Positions 54,327 to 63,783 are shown, counted from the stretch's first letter. The stretch is 64,000 bases of DNA from Bacillus subtilis (GCA_021733665.1 JAHREI010000001.1:1054001-1118000); one strand, 5' to 3'. Numbers and translations: made by a program. The notes: generated from the letters alone by a model not told the origin.

Positions 54327-55169
54327 ATGCATAAAGTTAAAATTACCGATCATCTGATCCTGCTTGCCGGAGCGCTGTTTCTGATTATGCCGGTGGTCGT
54401 GGCTTTCACCACTTCCAGCCATACGGCGGCGGATATTCACTCAAATGGTCTGTCTTTAAGTTGGGGTGATAATTTCACGGAGACCTATGAAAAGGTACTG
54501 ACCCGCGAGGGTGGTTTCACCGGCCAGATCACCGGCTCGCGGATGCTGATGAATTCGCTGATCCTTGGCCTCGGTTTTGCGATCGGTAAGATCGTACTGT
54601 CGATGCTGGCGGCCTATGCGATTGTCTATTTCCGCTTCCGCTTCGCCACGCTGGCATTCTGGCTGATTTTCACCACGCTGCTGTTGCCGTTGGAAGTACG
54701 CATCGTGCCTTCCTATCAGGTGGTGTCGTCCTTCGGCATGCTTAATAGCTATTCAGGGCTGATTGTACCGCTACTGGCTTCTGCCACGGGTACTTTCTAT
54801 TTCCGGCAGTTCTTTAAATCGGTGCCAGATGAATTGCTGGAGGCCTCCCGTATTGACGGGGCAGGGCCGGTGAAATTCTTCATCGATGTGCTGCTGCCAC
54901 TGTCACGCACCATGATCGCCGCGATGTTCATCATCATGTTTGTCTATGGCTGGAACCAATATCTCTGGCCGATGCTGGTGACGACCGATGAGAGCTTCTT
55001 CACGCTGATGCGTGGCATCAAACAGATTTTGCAGGTGTGGGTCGGGGCGCAAATTCCGGATTATAACGAGGCTTTTGCTCTTGCCGTGCTGGCCATGGTG
55101 CCGCCGGTGCTGGTGGTTGTGGTGTTCCAGCGCTGGTTCATCAAAGGCCTGACCGAGAGCGACAAGTAA
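54327..55169 (+). CDS. ugpE: Glycerol-3-phosphate ABC transporter permease UgpE
   Basis: A 280-residue permease with six membrane segments; the EAA loop is DELLEASRIDGAGPVKFFIDVLLPL, and the ending ERWFIKGLTE-like segment (FQRWFIKGLTESDK) is the family's. It forms the membrane channel with UgpA. Gene order ugpB-A-E-C is that of the enterobacterial and Brucella operons. A 19-base gap leads to ugpC. Confidence 0.94.
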   Translation: MHKVKITDHLILLAGALFLIMPVVVAFTTSSHTAADIHSNGLSLSWGDNFTETYEKVLTREGGFTGQITGSRMLMNSLILGLGFAIGKIVLSMLAAYAIVYFRFRFATLAFWLIFTTLLLPLEVRIVPSYQVVSSFGMLNSYSGLIVPLLASATGTFYFRQFFKSVPDELLEASRIDGAGPVKFFIDVLLPLSRTMIAAMFIIMFVYGWNQYLWPMLVTTDESFFTLMRGIKQILQVWVGAQIPDYNEAFALAVLAMVPPVLVVVVFQRWFIKGLTESDK

Positions 55170-55188
55170 GAGATTTTAGGAGCCTTCA

Positions 55189-56292
55189 ATGGCACAGGTT
55201 AAAATTGAAAATGTATCGAAAATCTATGCGGGCGGCACTAAAGCTGTCAGCGCGGTGAATATCGATATTAAAGACGGTGAGTTTATTGTTCTGGTCGGCC
55301 CTTCCGGCTGCGGAAAGTCTACACTGCTGCGTATGGTGGCAGGGCTGGAAACCATCTCGGAAGGTGAGGTGGCAATCGGCAACCGTACCGTGAATGAGGT
55401 GGAACCGGCAGATCGTGACATTGCCATGGTGTTTCAGAACTATGCGCTTTATCCGCATATGACGGTCTATGATAATATGGCTTATGGTCTGCGTAACCGT
55501 AAAACGCCAAAGGCTGAGATTGAAGCGCGTGTGGCAGAAGCTGCACGGATGCTCGAACTGGAACCTTATCTGCAACGCAAGCCGCGTGCGCTTTCTGGTG
55601 GTCAGCGCCAGCGTGTGGCGATGGGGCGTGCGATTGTGCGTAAGCCTGCGGTGTTTCTGTTTGACGAGCCTTTGTCCAACCTCGATGCCAAATTGCGCGT
55701 TTCCATGCGCGGAGAAATCCGCCAGTTGCAGCGCCGTCTTGGTACGACCTCGATTTATGTGACCCATGATCAGCTGGAGGCGATGACACTGGCTGATCGT
55801 CTGGTGGTGCTGAATGGTGGTGAGATCGAGCAGATCGGCGCGCCGCTGGAGATTTATCACAAGCCTGCATCGACCTTTGTTGCGAGCTTTATCGGTTCAC
55901 CGGCAATGAATCTTGCTGACGGCACTGTGCATCAGGCACAAGTAATGCTGGGCGAAGATATTCTGAAACTCGGCGCAGAACCATCTGTACAGGGCGAGTT
56001 GACAATCGGTATCCGTGCGGAAGATTTGCATATCGCTGAAGCGCATGAGCAGGCCATACAATTCCGCACCGATTATGTGGAAGAACTGGGCGCACAACGC
56101 ATCGTGCATGGCTATGCGGGCAATCAGAAACTGGTCGCGGCACTGCCTCCAAAAGCTGAAATCCGCGATCAGATGCGTCTGGCAGTATCCCCTGACAAAC
56201 TGCATTTCTTCAATAAACAAACTGGCAAGCGCATTGAATTATCGCAAATAGCCGCAACTGCTGTAAAAGCAGCCCAAGCTGTTTCTGCCTGA
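55189..56292 (+). CDS. ugpC: Glycerol-3-phosphate ABC transporter ATP-binding protein UgpC
   Basis: A 367-residue ATPase of the MalK/UgpC type. Walker A is [12 protein letters not shown], the Q-loop [12 protein letters not shown], the signature [15 protein letters not shown], Walker [13 protein letters not shown], the switch His is in VTHDQLEAM, and a C-terminal regulatory domain with [11 protein letters not shown] follows. Length is normal with a short Ala-rich tail. GGAG stands before the ATG. The next gene starts 26 bases on, so it is probably in the same operon. Confidence 0.94.
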   Translation: MAQVKIENVSKIYAGGTKAVSAVNIDIKDGEFIVLVGPSGCGKSTLLRMVAGLETISEGEVAIGNRTVNEVEPADRDIAMVFQNYALYPHMTVYDNMAYGLRNRKTPKAEIEARVAEAARMLELEPYLQRKPRALSGGQRQRVAMGRAIVRKPAVFLFDEPLSNLDAKLRVSMRGEIRQLQRRLGTTSIYVTHDQLEAMTLADRLVVLNGGEIEQIGAPLEIYHKPASTFVASFIGSPAMNLADGTVHQAQVMLGEDILKLGAEPSVQGELTIGIRAEDLHIAEAHEQAIQFRTDYVEELGAQRIVHGYAGNQKLVAALPPKAEIRDQMRLAVSPDKLHFFNKQTGKRIELSQIAATAVKAAQAVSA

Positions 56293-56318
56293 AATATTGC
56301 ACAAGACTGAGAAATGAC

Positions 56319-57344
56319 ATGACTGAAGTAATGACTGTTGAAACCATGATCCGCACACAAGTTGCAGTTCTGGATGTGCCATCCCATGAGGAGCTCCAGA
56401 GCATCACACAGCTGGATAAAACCATGGCTGCCCATGATGCAAAGCTGGTTTCCATGGAGTGTATGACCCGTGTGGAAACCGGTGGTCAGGCTGCTTCAAC
56501 CGCACCGCTGGCGTTTCCGTTCAATGTCACTGCATGGAATCTGGAACGTTGTCTTTTTCCTGAGGAAAGCGCTGCGAAAATGCTGGCAGAAAAACCGGCC
56601 GTGGCACTGCTGACCGAGATGGACAATGGCATGGCGCGCACTGCGCAGAAGAACATGACAGCGGAAGTCGCCCGTCATATGTCTATGGAATATGCCTATG
56701 GCGTGGAGTTCATCGAGCTTGGCCTTGGCTCTGAAATCGAGCATTCCTTTTGTAAAGACGATTTCAACGAAAAAGGTTTCCACGGTAATGCGCTGATGTC
56801 GACTGTGCCGATGCAGCGGATATTTGTGCAGCGTCTGGCCGGTGAGCGCCTGTGGTTCTTCAATGGCGGCGATCAGCCACGTTTGGGGGAGCGTAATGCA
56901 ATCGGCGCAGTGATTGAAACTGTTGACGGGCCATTTCTGGCGGTATCTGTGCATCTGGAAAGCGCGTCACCGGCCGCCTATCGCGAAAAACAGGTGGCAC
57001 AGCTGATTGATGCGCTGGAAGCAGAATTTGGCGACATGCCAATGCTGATCGGCGGCGATCTCAATACCGGCAATCATGCGGAAGGGGATTTCGAGGCAGA
57101 AGGTTTGTTCCGTGTTGCTGCCGAGCGTGGCTTTACCCGCCACAGCGGTTCGCTGGATCAGATGACCACACGTCCGAGCCTGATCACCCGCTGGCCTGAT
57201 CGCGCTATGAAACTGGATTGGTTCCTGAGCCGTGGACTGGATATCACCGAGAGCCGCATCATCTCATCGCTGGATGATAATCAGCGCCCGCTTTCCGATC
57301 ATGATCTGATTGTTTGCCGTGTTGATGGTTTCAGCGCTGCATAA
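56319..57344 (+). CDS. Endonuclease/exonuclease/phosphatase-fold hydrolase linked to ugp
   Basis: A 341-residue cytoplasmic hydrolase of the DNase I-like EEP fold. The full catalytic set is visible: NVTAWNLER (Asn), LLTEMDNG (metal Glu), GFHGNALMST, VSVHLES (His), GGDLNTGN (Asp-Asn), LDWFLSRG and the terminal SDHDLI (Asp-His). The first 65 residues are extra to the core. Family members cut nucleic acids, phosphoinositides, sphingomyelin or other phosphodiesters. Being the fifth gene after ugpBAEC, where enterobacteria have ugpQ, it may hydrolyse imported glycerophosphodiesters; that is inference. There is no signal peptide. Confidence 0.87.
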   Translation: MTEVMTVETMIRTQVAVLDVPSHEELQSITQLDKTMAAHDAKLVSMECMTRVETGGQAASTAPLAFPFNVTAWNLERCLFPEESAAKMLAEKPAVALLTEMDNGMARTAQKNMTAEVARHMSMEYAYGVEFIELGLGSEIEHSFCKDDFNEKGFHGNALMSTVPMQRIFVQRLAGERLWFFNGGDQPRLGERNAIGAVIETVDGPFLAVSVHLESASPAAYREKQVAQLIDALEAEFGDMPMLIGGDLNTGNHAEGDFEAEGLFRVAAERGFTRHSGSLDQMTTRPSLITRWPDRAMKLDWFLSRGLDITESRIISSLDDNQRPLSDHDLIVCRVDGFSAA

Positions 57345-57506
57345 TCAGTTGAACTATGCCAGAGGGAAGCCTGTCTTCCTTCCGGTTTTGTAAAGAGCTT
57401 GATTGTCTCTTTATTGGGACGTTGTGGTTCCAAATAGCTATCTTTTGGAGTTTTCGTCTTACGGGTAGGTTCATTTTCATCAACTTGAAACTATGGAGTT
57501 TTGAAA

Positions 57507-58133
57507 ATGTCCAAGCCTTATAACCGCCTCGATAAAGACAATGCAGCCGTTCTGCTCGTAGACCATCAGACAGGTCTGCTGTCGCTGGTTCGTGACATTG
57601 ATCCTGATAAATTCAAAAACAATGTGCTGGCACTTGCCGATCTGGCAAAATATTTCAACCTGCCGACCATTCTCACCACATCTTTCGAAGATGGCCCGAA
57701 CGGCCCGCTGGTGCCTGAGCTGAAAGAGCTTTTCCCGAATGCGCCTTATATTGCCCGTCCTGGTCAGATCAATGCCTGGGATAACGAAGATTTCGTGAAA
57801 GCCGTTAAGGCAACTGGCAAGAAGCAGCTGATTATCGCTGGTGTTGTGACTGAAGTTTGTGTGGCTTTCCCTGCGCTGTCGGCTCTGACTGAAGATTTCG
57901 AAGTGTTCGTGGTGACCGATGCGTCCGGCACCTTCAACGAAATCACCCGTCATTCCGCATGGGATCGTATGAGTGCTAACGGTGCACAGCTGATGACATG
58001 GTTCGGTCTTGCCTGTGAGTTGCACCGCGACTGGCGCAACGATGTGGAAGGTCTGGGCACACTATTCGCAAACCACATTCCGGATTACCGCAACCTGATT
58101 AACAGCTACAACACTGTTAAAGCTTCGAAGTAA
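57507..58133 (+). CDS. Isochorismatase-family hydrolase, YcaC-like
   Basis: A 208-residue cysteine hydrolase, the same length as E. coli YcaC. The catalytic Asp is in LLVDHQTGL, and the Cys is in VVTEVCVAFPAL; the Lys lies in the intervening ATGKKQLIIAG region. DASGTFNEITRHSAWDRM continues the YcaC pattern. YcaC has no assigned physiological substrate. GGAG is 9 bases before the ATG. A 162-base gap separates it from the ugp cluster, so it is probably its own unit. Confidence 0.88.
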   Translation: MSKPYNRLDKDNAAVLLVDHQTGLLSLVRDIDPDKFKNNVLALADLAKYFNLPTILTTSFEDGPNGPLVPELKELFPNAPYIARPGQINAWDNEDFVKAVKATGKKQLIIAGVVTEVCVAFPALSALTEDFEVFVVTDASGTFNEITRHSAWDRMSANGAQLMTWFGLACELHRDWRNDVEGLGTLFANHIPDYRNLINSYNTVKASK

Positions 58134-58155
58134 TCTTCTGAGCTTATAACTTAAG

Positions 58156-58195
58156 GATAAGGCCGGGTAATTGATTACGCGGCCTTATCTTTTTT
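58156..58195. terminator. Terminator between the YcaC-like gene and rpoN
   Basis: The 10-bp arms GATAAGGCCG (58156-58165) and its complement (58180-58189) are followed by TTTTTT on the + strand. The rpoN stop codon (58185-58187) lies within the right arm, so the rpoN end and the terminator overlap. Confidence 0.85.
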
Positions 58196-59495
58196 GAGCG
58201 TGTAGTTTCATTTCCCGCCGTCGTTTTGCGGAGGAGGGGATGCCTAATTCTTCGCGATATTTGGCAACCGTGCGGCGGGCGATCACAATGCCATCCGCAT
58301 CTAGCTTTTGCACAATGGCCTCATCAGACAAAATGCTGGTGATGTTTTCCTGCGCAATCAGCGTGCGGATTTTGATACGCACAGCTTCCGAGGCAATGTC
58401 ATCGCCGGTTTTGCCCCTGATCGCCGAATTGAAAAAATAGCGGTATTCAAACAGACCTTGCGGGGTCATCATATATTTCTGATTGGCAACGCGGCTGATG
58501 GTGCTTTCATGCATCTCAATAGCATCGGCCACGATCTGCATTGTCAATGGTTTGAGCGCAACCGCACCGCTTTCCAGAAAACCTTGCTGGTGGGTGATGA
58601 TCTGCTCACCGACATTGAGCACTGTCTGTGCACGCTGATCGAGAATACGCGTCAGCCAACCGGCCTTCTGTTTGCATGCGCGCAGAAACTGTTTTTCTTC
58701 TTTAGAAAGGCTGTTGTCACTGAGCTTACGGCTATAATCTTCATTCATCAGCACACGGGGCAGAGCCTGCGGATTAAGCGTGATGCTCCATTCGCCGCTT
58801 GGTGTTTTGGTGACCAGTAAATCAGGAATGATGGTCAGGGCAGGAGTGCTGTCAAAAATCAGGCCGGGTTTGGGGTTTAGACTGCGGAGTTCGCCGAGCA
58901 TTTCGCTCAGTTCTTCATCATCCGCATCGCAGAGTTTTTTGAGGGCTGTGAAATCACGTTTTGCCACCAGATCAAGATGTTTGAGCAGAATGGTCATTTC
59001 CGCAGTCAGGCGATCATCGGCAATGAGTTGCAGACGCAGACACTCCGCCAGATTGCGGGCGAAAAGTCCTGCCGGTTCAAATGTCTGACATTGGTGCAGA
59101 ACACGCATTACCTGTTCTGGTGTCACATTCAGGCGCTTGGCGATCTGCGCCAAGTCTGCATGAAGATACCCGGATTCATCCAAAGTCTCGGCAAGCAGCT
59201 CGGCAATATGCCGTTCGGTTTTATCCCTGATGCTGAGATTGATCTGCTCGGCCACATGATCTTGCAGGGAATGTTGCACGGTGCCGAAATCTTCAACAGA
59301 ATAATCCGAAGTGCTGAAAGAGGGCAGCGCACCGCTTGGCGCTCTTTGCAAAAGCGGATTGGCTTCTATTTCACTTTGTACAAAGTCTTCCAGCTCAGCA
59401 CGGCTCATTTGCAGCACTTTGAGCGATTGCTGCATTTGCGGTGTCATGGTCAGTGATTGGGTCTGCCGCAGAGCGGGCTTGGAAGAGAGAGCCAT
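58185..59495 (-). CDS. rpoN: RNA polymerase sigma-54 factor
   Basis: A 436-residue sigma-54. Region I is LRQTQSLTMTPQMQQSLKVLQMSRAELEDFVQSEIEANPLL, with a short acidic region II, the core-binding region (about 80-250), the helix-turn-helix, and the RpoN box ARRTVAKYREELGIP that reads the -24 element. It directs transcription that needs AAA+ activators. The ATG at 59495 begins MALSSKPALRQTQSL, the usual start; the longer frame to 59537 uses TTG. The location is unusual: lptB, hpf and ptsN, its normal Hyphomicrobiales neighbours, are absent. It may be a second copy. Confidence 0.93.
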   Translation of the reverse strand: MALSSKPALRQTQSLTMTPQMQQSLKVLQMSRAELEDFVQSEIEANPLLQRAPSGALPSFSTSDYSVEDFGTVQHSLQDHVAEQINLSIRDKTERHIAELLAETLDESGYLHADLAQIAKRLNVTPEQVMRVLHQCQTFEPAGLFARNLAECLRLQLIADDRLTAEMTILLKHLDLVAKRDFTALKKLCDADDEELSEMLGELRSLNPKPGLIFDSTPALTIIPDLLVTKTPSGEWSITLNPQALPRVLMNEDYSRKLSDNSLSKEEKQFLRACKQKAGWLTRILDQRAQTVLNVGEQIITHQQGFLESGAVALKPLTMQIVADAIEMHESTISRVANQKYMMTPQGLFEYRYFFNSAIRGKTGDDIASEAVRIKIRTLIAQENITSILSDEAIVQKLDADGIVIARRTVAKYREELGIPSSAKRRREMKLHAQKR

Positions 59496-59556
59496 TGATC
59501 TGTTTATAGCATCACTTTCAGTGTTAGAGCGGTTCAATTTAAAAAAATGTTGGAAC

Positions 59557-59625
59557 CGCTCGATGTCTTTGCGTGTCGCATTGTCCTTAAGTAAAACCGC
59601 TGCGCACTTTTACGGGAAATGCTCT
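59557..59625. repeat. Hyphomicrobiales-type palindromic intergenic repeat
   Basis: The segment reads GCTC..TTTGCGTGTCGCAT..AAAACCGCTGCGCACTTTT..GGGAAATGCTCT, the order of the short rhizobial/Brucella intergenic repeats. Just left of it is an inverted repeat GAGCGGTTC (59527-59535) / GAACCGCTC (59553-59561). It occupies the rpoN-kinase intergenic space; a relative is at 50609-50675. Confidence 0.55.
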
Positions 59626-59691
59626 ATTGATACGTCATAAAATTATTGTAAGCACGGAATCAGAGTTTTCTTCCGTGCATGAGGATTGATG

Positions 59692-61359
59692 ATGCGCCAC
59701 TATATTGGAATTGATGTCGGAACCGGCAGCGCCAGAGCAGGGATTTTTGACAGCAAAGGCCGGTTACTGGGCACTGCAGCCTGTGCCATTGAAACCTTTC
59801 GCCCGCAGGCGGATTTTGCACAGCAGAGCTCGGCGCATATCTGGGCATCGATCTGCAAGGCTGTAAAACACGCAATGACTGAAGCCGCAATCGCTGCTGA
59901 CAGTGTTGCCGGTATCGGCTTTGATGCCACCTGTTCGCTGGTTGTTGCGGATGCGGAGGGCAAGCCGGTCACTGTCAGCCCGAAAGGCGAAGCGGATCAG
60001 GATGTGATCTTGTGGATGGATCACCGCGCGATTAATGATGCCGAAGAGATCACTGAAATCGGCGGCAAAGTGCTGAACCATGTCGGCGGTCGTATGTCGC
60101 CGGAAATGGAGTTGCCGAAAATTCGCTGGTTCAGGCGTGAACTGCCGCAAAGCTGGACGCAGACAGCCGCTTTTTGGGATTTGCCGGACTGGCTGGTGCA
60201 TCGCGCGACCGGCACCGATATGCGCTCGCTTTGCTCGCCGGTTTGCAAATGGACTTATCTCGGCGATCGGGGTAACGCCGGAGAAGGCTGGGACAGCGCG
60301 TTTCTTGAGAATATCGGCCTTGAAGAACTGGGTGACGACAATTTTGCGGCCATTGGCAACCGCTTTGGTGCGGCTGGTGAACTAGCCGGAAAATTGTCGG
60401 AACAGGCCGCAACGGAGCTTGGTCTTAAAGCTGGTATCGCCGTTTCAACCGGCCTGATTGATGCTTATTCCGGTGCGCTCGGCACACTGGCCGTTGAGGA
60501 CAATGCCGGTGTGAGTGCAACAGAACAGCGTCTGGCGCTGATCGCCGGTACCTCAACCTGCCATATTGCTCTGAGCAAAGAGCCGGTTTTTGTCTCGGGT
60601 GTCTGGGGGCCATATTATTCGGCTCTGCTGCCTGATCTCTGGGCAAATGAAGGTGGGCAGTCGGCCGCTGGTGCTTTGATTGATGCGGTGATCGCGCGTC
60701 ATGCGGTCTCCGTTAAACTAGTAGCAGAAAATCCGGGTAAGCGTATTGCCGATCTGCTGGATGCGCATCTGGCTAAAATGGCTGAAGAAACGGCAACTCT
60801 GACCCGCCACCGGCATGTGCAGCCGGATTTTCACGGCAACCGTTCACCACTGGCGGAAAGCTGGCGCAAAGGCGCGATTGTCGGTCTGACACTGGATCAC
60901 GAGCTTGATGATCTGGCATTGGACTATCTCGCCACCATTCAGGCGCTGGCCTATGGCACAAGGCATATTCTTGAAGAAATGCGCCATGAAGGCATGGAGA
61001 TTGATACGTTGGTGGTCTCCGGCGGTCTGGCGCGCAATCAGCTGTATTTGCGTGAACATGCAGATGCTACCGGTTGCCGTGTGCTGGTGCCGGAACAGGC
61101 CGAGCCGGTGCTGCTGGGTTCAGCGATGCTTGGTGCTGTTGCCAGCGGTGATTTCACGAACTTGCCGGAAGCAATGGCGGCGATGAGTGGCAAGGGTGAA
61201 GTGCTGGAGCCACGTAGTGGCGAAATCGCTGGCTATCACGATGCGAAATATCTGGTCTATCGCCGTATGCAGATGGATTATGCCGATTACGCAGAACTGA
61301 TGGATGAAAATCCGGCGGTTGATGATGAAGATGATACTGAGTCTGATTTAACCGCTTGA
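59692..61359 (+). CDS. FGGY-family pentulose kinase (D-ribulokinase-like)
   Basis: A 555-residue sugar kinase. YIGIDVGTGSARAGIFDSKG is the phosphate-1 region, FDATCSLVV and ILWMDHRA the substrate region, GTSTCHIAL the phosphate-2 loop, and VVSGGLARNQLYL the adenosine motif. The length and the TCSLVV segment fit the pentulose kinase branch (ribulokinase and related), not glycerol or xylulose kinase proper. Substrate unproven; no polyol or pentose genes are adjacent. ATGs at 59689 and 59692 both follow GAGG. An acidic tail (about 530-555) is added. Its stop lies inside the next gene's promoter. Confidence 0.87.
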   Translation: MRHYIGIDVGTGSARAGIFDSKGRLLGTAACAIETFRPQADFAQQSSAHIWASICKAVKHAMTEAAIAADSVAGIGFDATCSLVVADAEGKPVTVSPKGEADQDVILWMDHRAINDAEEITEIGGKVLNHVGGRMSPEMELPKIRWFRRELPQSWTQTAAFWDLPDWLVHRATGTDMRSLCSPVCKWTYLGDRGNAGEGWDSAFLENIGLEELGDDNFAAIGNRFGAAGELAGKLSEQAATELGLKAGIAVSTGLIDAYSGALGTLAVEDNAGVSATEQRLALIAGTSTCHIALSKEPVFVSGVWGPYYSALLPDLWANEGGQSAAGALIDAVIARHAVSVKLVAENPGKRIADLLDAHLAKMAEETATLTRHRHVQPDFHGNRSPLAESWRKGAIVGLTLDHELDDLALDYLATIQALAYGTRHILEEMRHEGMEIDTLVVSGGLARNQLYLREHADATGCRVLVPEQAEPVLLGSAMLGAVASGDFTNLPEAMAAMSGKGEVLEPRSGEIAGYHDAKYLVYRRMQMDYADYAELMDENPAVDDEDDTESDLTA

Positions 61360-61386
61360 CCTTACTATTGTAGGAACCTTTATCCT
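61356..61386 (+). promoter_or_regulatory. CueR/HmrR-type promoter of the copper ATPase
   Basis: The -35 TTGACC (61356-61361) and -10 TATCCT (61381-61386) are 19 bp apart, the stretched spacing of MerR-family promoters. The dyad ACCTTACTA...TAGGAACCT fills the spacer. Over 31 positions it matches the E. coli copA promoter, as I recall it, at about two thirds of bases. The kinase stop (61357-61359) lies within the -35. A CueR-type activator gene is not in the window. Confidence 0.75.
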
Positions 61387-61407
61387 GCTTATCGGTTGAT
61401 AAGCAGG
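61384..61407 (+). promoter_or_regulatory. 10-bp leader hairpin at the copper ATPase ribosome site
   Basis: CCTGCTTATC (61384-61393) and GATAAGCAGG (61398-61407) pair perfectly with a GGTT loop. The right arm overlaps the start of the Shine-Dalgarno region GGAGAGG (61406-61412). Confidence 0.6.
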
Positions 61408-61416
61408 AGAGGTTTT

Positions 61417-63783
61417 ATGGCACAGACTGCATCGCATACAGCCCATGCGCATGTTGCACATCACGGGCATCATCATGGAGGACATGAAAGCGGCAATCGG
61501 GTTAAAGACCCTGTTTGCGGGATGATGGTTGATCCGGCTGCAGGCAAGCCGCACATGGCCTATAAGGGGCATGAATATCATTTCTGCTCGGATAGTTGTC
61601 ACAGTAAATTCAAAGCTGATCCTGAGAAATATCTCACTGCACAATCTGCCGCCGCCCCTGCAATCAAAGGGGCGCAATATACCTGTCCGATGCATCCGGA
61701 GATTATCCGTGATGAACCGGGCTCTTGCCCGATTTGCGGTATGGCGCTGGAGCCGGTTATGCCGTCGCTTGATGACGGGCCTAATCGTGAATTAGTGGAT
61801 TTTACACGTCGCTTCTGGGTGAGCGCGATCTGTTCCGTTCCCTTGTTGATTATCACTATGGGGCCGATGGTCGGTCTTTCTGTGCGTGAGTGGATTGGCG
61901 AGCAAACGGCTTTATGGCTGGAGTTTTTGCTGGCGACGCCGGTGGTGCTCTGGGCAGCGCTGCCGTTTTTCAAACGCGGGGTCGACTCGTTTAAAAACCG
62001 CAGCCCGAATATGTGGACGCTGATTATGATCGGTGTCGGAGCCGCCTATCTTTACAGCGTGGTTGCAATTCTGTTTCCGGAAATGTTCCCGCAATCTTTC
62101 CGTGGGCATGGCGGCTCGGTTCCGGTTTATTTCGAGGCCGCTGCCGTTATTGTCACGCTGGTCTTTCTCGGTCAGGTGCTGGAACTGCGTGCCCGCGAGC
62201 GTACCGGCTCGGCGATCCGCGCTTTGCTTGATCTGGCGCCGAAAACTGCACGCCGTATTGCGGCTGATGGCAGTGAAGCCGATGTGCCTCTGGATGAAGT
62301 GCAGGCCGGTGACAAGTTACGTATCCGCCCCGGTGACAGCGTGCCGGTAGACGGTATCGTAGTGGAGGGCCGCTCCTCCGTTGATGAGGCGATGATTACC
62401 GGTGAACCGGTGCCGGTTGAAAAGACCGAAGGCGATAAAGTGATCGGTGGCACCGTAAATAAAAACGGCTCGCTGGTCATGCAGGCAGAGAAAATCGGCG
62501 CAGAAACCATGCTGTCGCAGATTGTGGATATGGTTGCCAAAGCCCAGCGTTCCCGTGCGCCCATTCAGGGGTTGGCTGACCGAATTTCATTCTATTTTGT
62601 GCCGATGGTTATTGTCGTTGCACTCTTGTCCTTTATCGGCTGGGCGCTGTGGGGGCCGGAGCCGAGCATGATCTATGCCATTGTAGCGGCGGTTTCGGTG
62701 CTGATTATCGCTTGTCCCTGTGCGCTGGGACTGGCAACGCCGATGTCGATTATGACGGCAACAGGACGCGGTGCGCAAGCTGGTGTGCTTATCAAAGATG
62801 CCGAGGCACTGGAGCGTATGGCAAAAGTGGATACGCTGATCGTTGATAAAACAGGCACACTCACAGAAGGCCGACCGAAACTGACGGATGTGGTGGCAGT
62901 TTCCGGTATCGACGACAACACTCTGTTGCAACTGGCCGCAAGCCTTGAGAAAGGCTCGGAACATCCGCTGGCGGAAGCCATTGTTGCCGGAGCCGAAGCA
63001 AAAAGGTTGAAGACCGATAATGTGGATGCCTTTGAAGCGATTACCGGTAAAGGTGTTGCCGGTACAGTGAAGGGGCGGGCAGTTGCACTAGGTAACCCTG
63101 CAATGATGCAGGATATGGGGCTGGATATTGCCGCCATTCAGGTGCAGGCCGATACATTGCGGGCAGAAGGTAAGACCGCAATGTTTGTTGCCGTTGATAA
63201 CAAGCTGGCAGGTCTGGTTGCTGTGGCTGATCCGATTAAGGATACAGCGGCAGAGGCTATCCGCACGCTCCATGCGCGCGGCTTGAAAATCATTATGGCA
63301 ACTGGTGATAATGAACGCACGGCGCGAGCTGTGGCGGCTAAACTTGGCCTTGATGATGTGCGTGCCGATGTGCTGCCGGAAGATAAAAAGGCGCTGGTTG
63401 ATGAGTTGCACAAACAGGGCAAGAAAGTTGCTATGGCGGGAGATGGTGTGAATGATGCACCGGCACTGGCCGCCGCTGATGTGGGTATTGCTATGGGCAC
63501 CGGTGCTGATGTTGCGGTGGAAAGTGCGGGGATTACGTTGCTCAAAGGCGATCTCACCGGCATAGCCCGCGCGCATCATCTGGCAGAGGCGACAATTCGT
63601 AATATCAAAGAAAACCTGTTCTTTGCCTTTGTCTATAATGCGCTTGGTATTCCGGTGGCCGCGGGGCTGCTCTATCCGTTTACCGGTACTTTATTGTCGC
63701 CAATGATTGCAGCAGCGGCAATGAGCCTGTCCTCGGTCTCGGTGATTGCCAATTCATTACGATTGAGGGCTCTAAAACTTTAA
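61417..63783 (+). CDS. Copper-translocating P-type ATPase with YHS and heavy-metal-binding N-domains
   Basis: A 788-residue P1B-type ATPase. The N-terminus is His-rich (residues 7-23), then a YHS domain (about 29-75, DPVCGMMV ... FCSDSC), then the CPMHPEI...[10 protein letters not shown] metal-binding domain (about 90-113). Eight membrane helices follow. The ion motif is CPC in [13 protein letters not shown] (about residue 433), the phosphorylation site DKTGTLT (Asp477), and the hinge [10 protein letters not shown]. It lacks the usual HMA domain. It pumps copper out of the cytoplasm. The ATG at 61417 follows GGAGAGG. Copper or possibly silver is the expected substrate. Confidence 0.93.
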   Translation: MAQTASHTAHAHVAHHGHHHGGHESGNRVKDPVCGMMVDPAAGKPHMAYKGHEYHFCSDSCHSKFKADPEKYLTAQSAAAPAIKGAQYTCPMHPEIIRDEPGSCPICGMALEPVMPSLDDGPNRELVDFTRRFWVSAICSVPLLIITMGPMVGLSVREWIGEQTALWLEFLLATPVVLWAALPFFKRGVDSFKNRSPNMWTLIMIGVGAAYLYSVVAILFPEMFPQSFRGHGGSVPVYFEAAAVIVTLVFLGQVLELRARERTGSAIRALLDLAPKTARRIAADGSEADVPLDEVQAGDKLRIRPGDSVPVDGIVVEGRSSVDEAMITGEPVPVEKTEGDKVIGGTVNKNGSLVMQAEKIGAETMLSQIVDMVAKAQRSRAPIQGLADRISFYFVPMVIVVALLSFIGWALWGPEPSMIYAIVAAVSVLIIACPCALGLATPMSIMTATGRGAQAGVLIKDAEALERMAKVDTLIVDKTGTLTEGRPKLTDVVAVSGIDDNTLLQLAASLEKGSEHPLAEAIVAGAEAKRLKTDNVDAFEAITGKGVAGTVKGRAVALGNPAMMQDMGLDIAAIQVQADTLRAEGKTAMFVAVDNKLAGLVAVADPIKDTAAEAIRTLHARGLKIIMATGDNERTARAVAAKLGLDDVRADVLPEDKKALVDELHKQGKKVAMAGDGVNDAPALAAADVGIAMGTGADVAVESAGITLLKGDLTGIARAHHLAEATIRNIKENLFFAFVYNALGIPVAAGLLYPFTGTLLSPMIAAAAMSLSSVSVIANSLRLRALKL

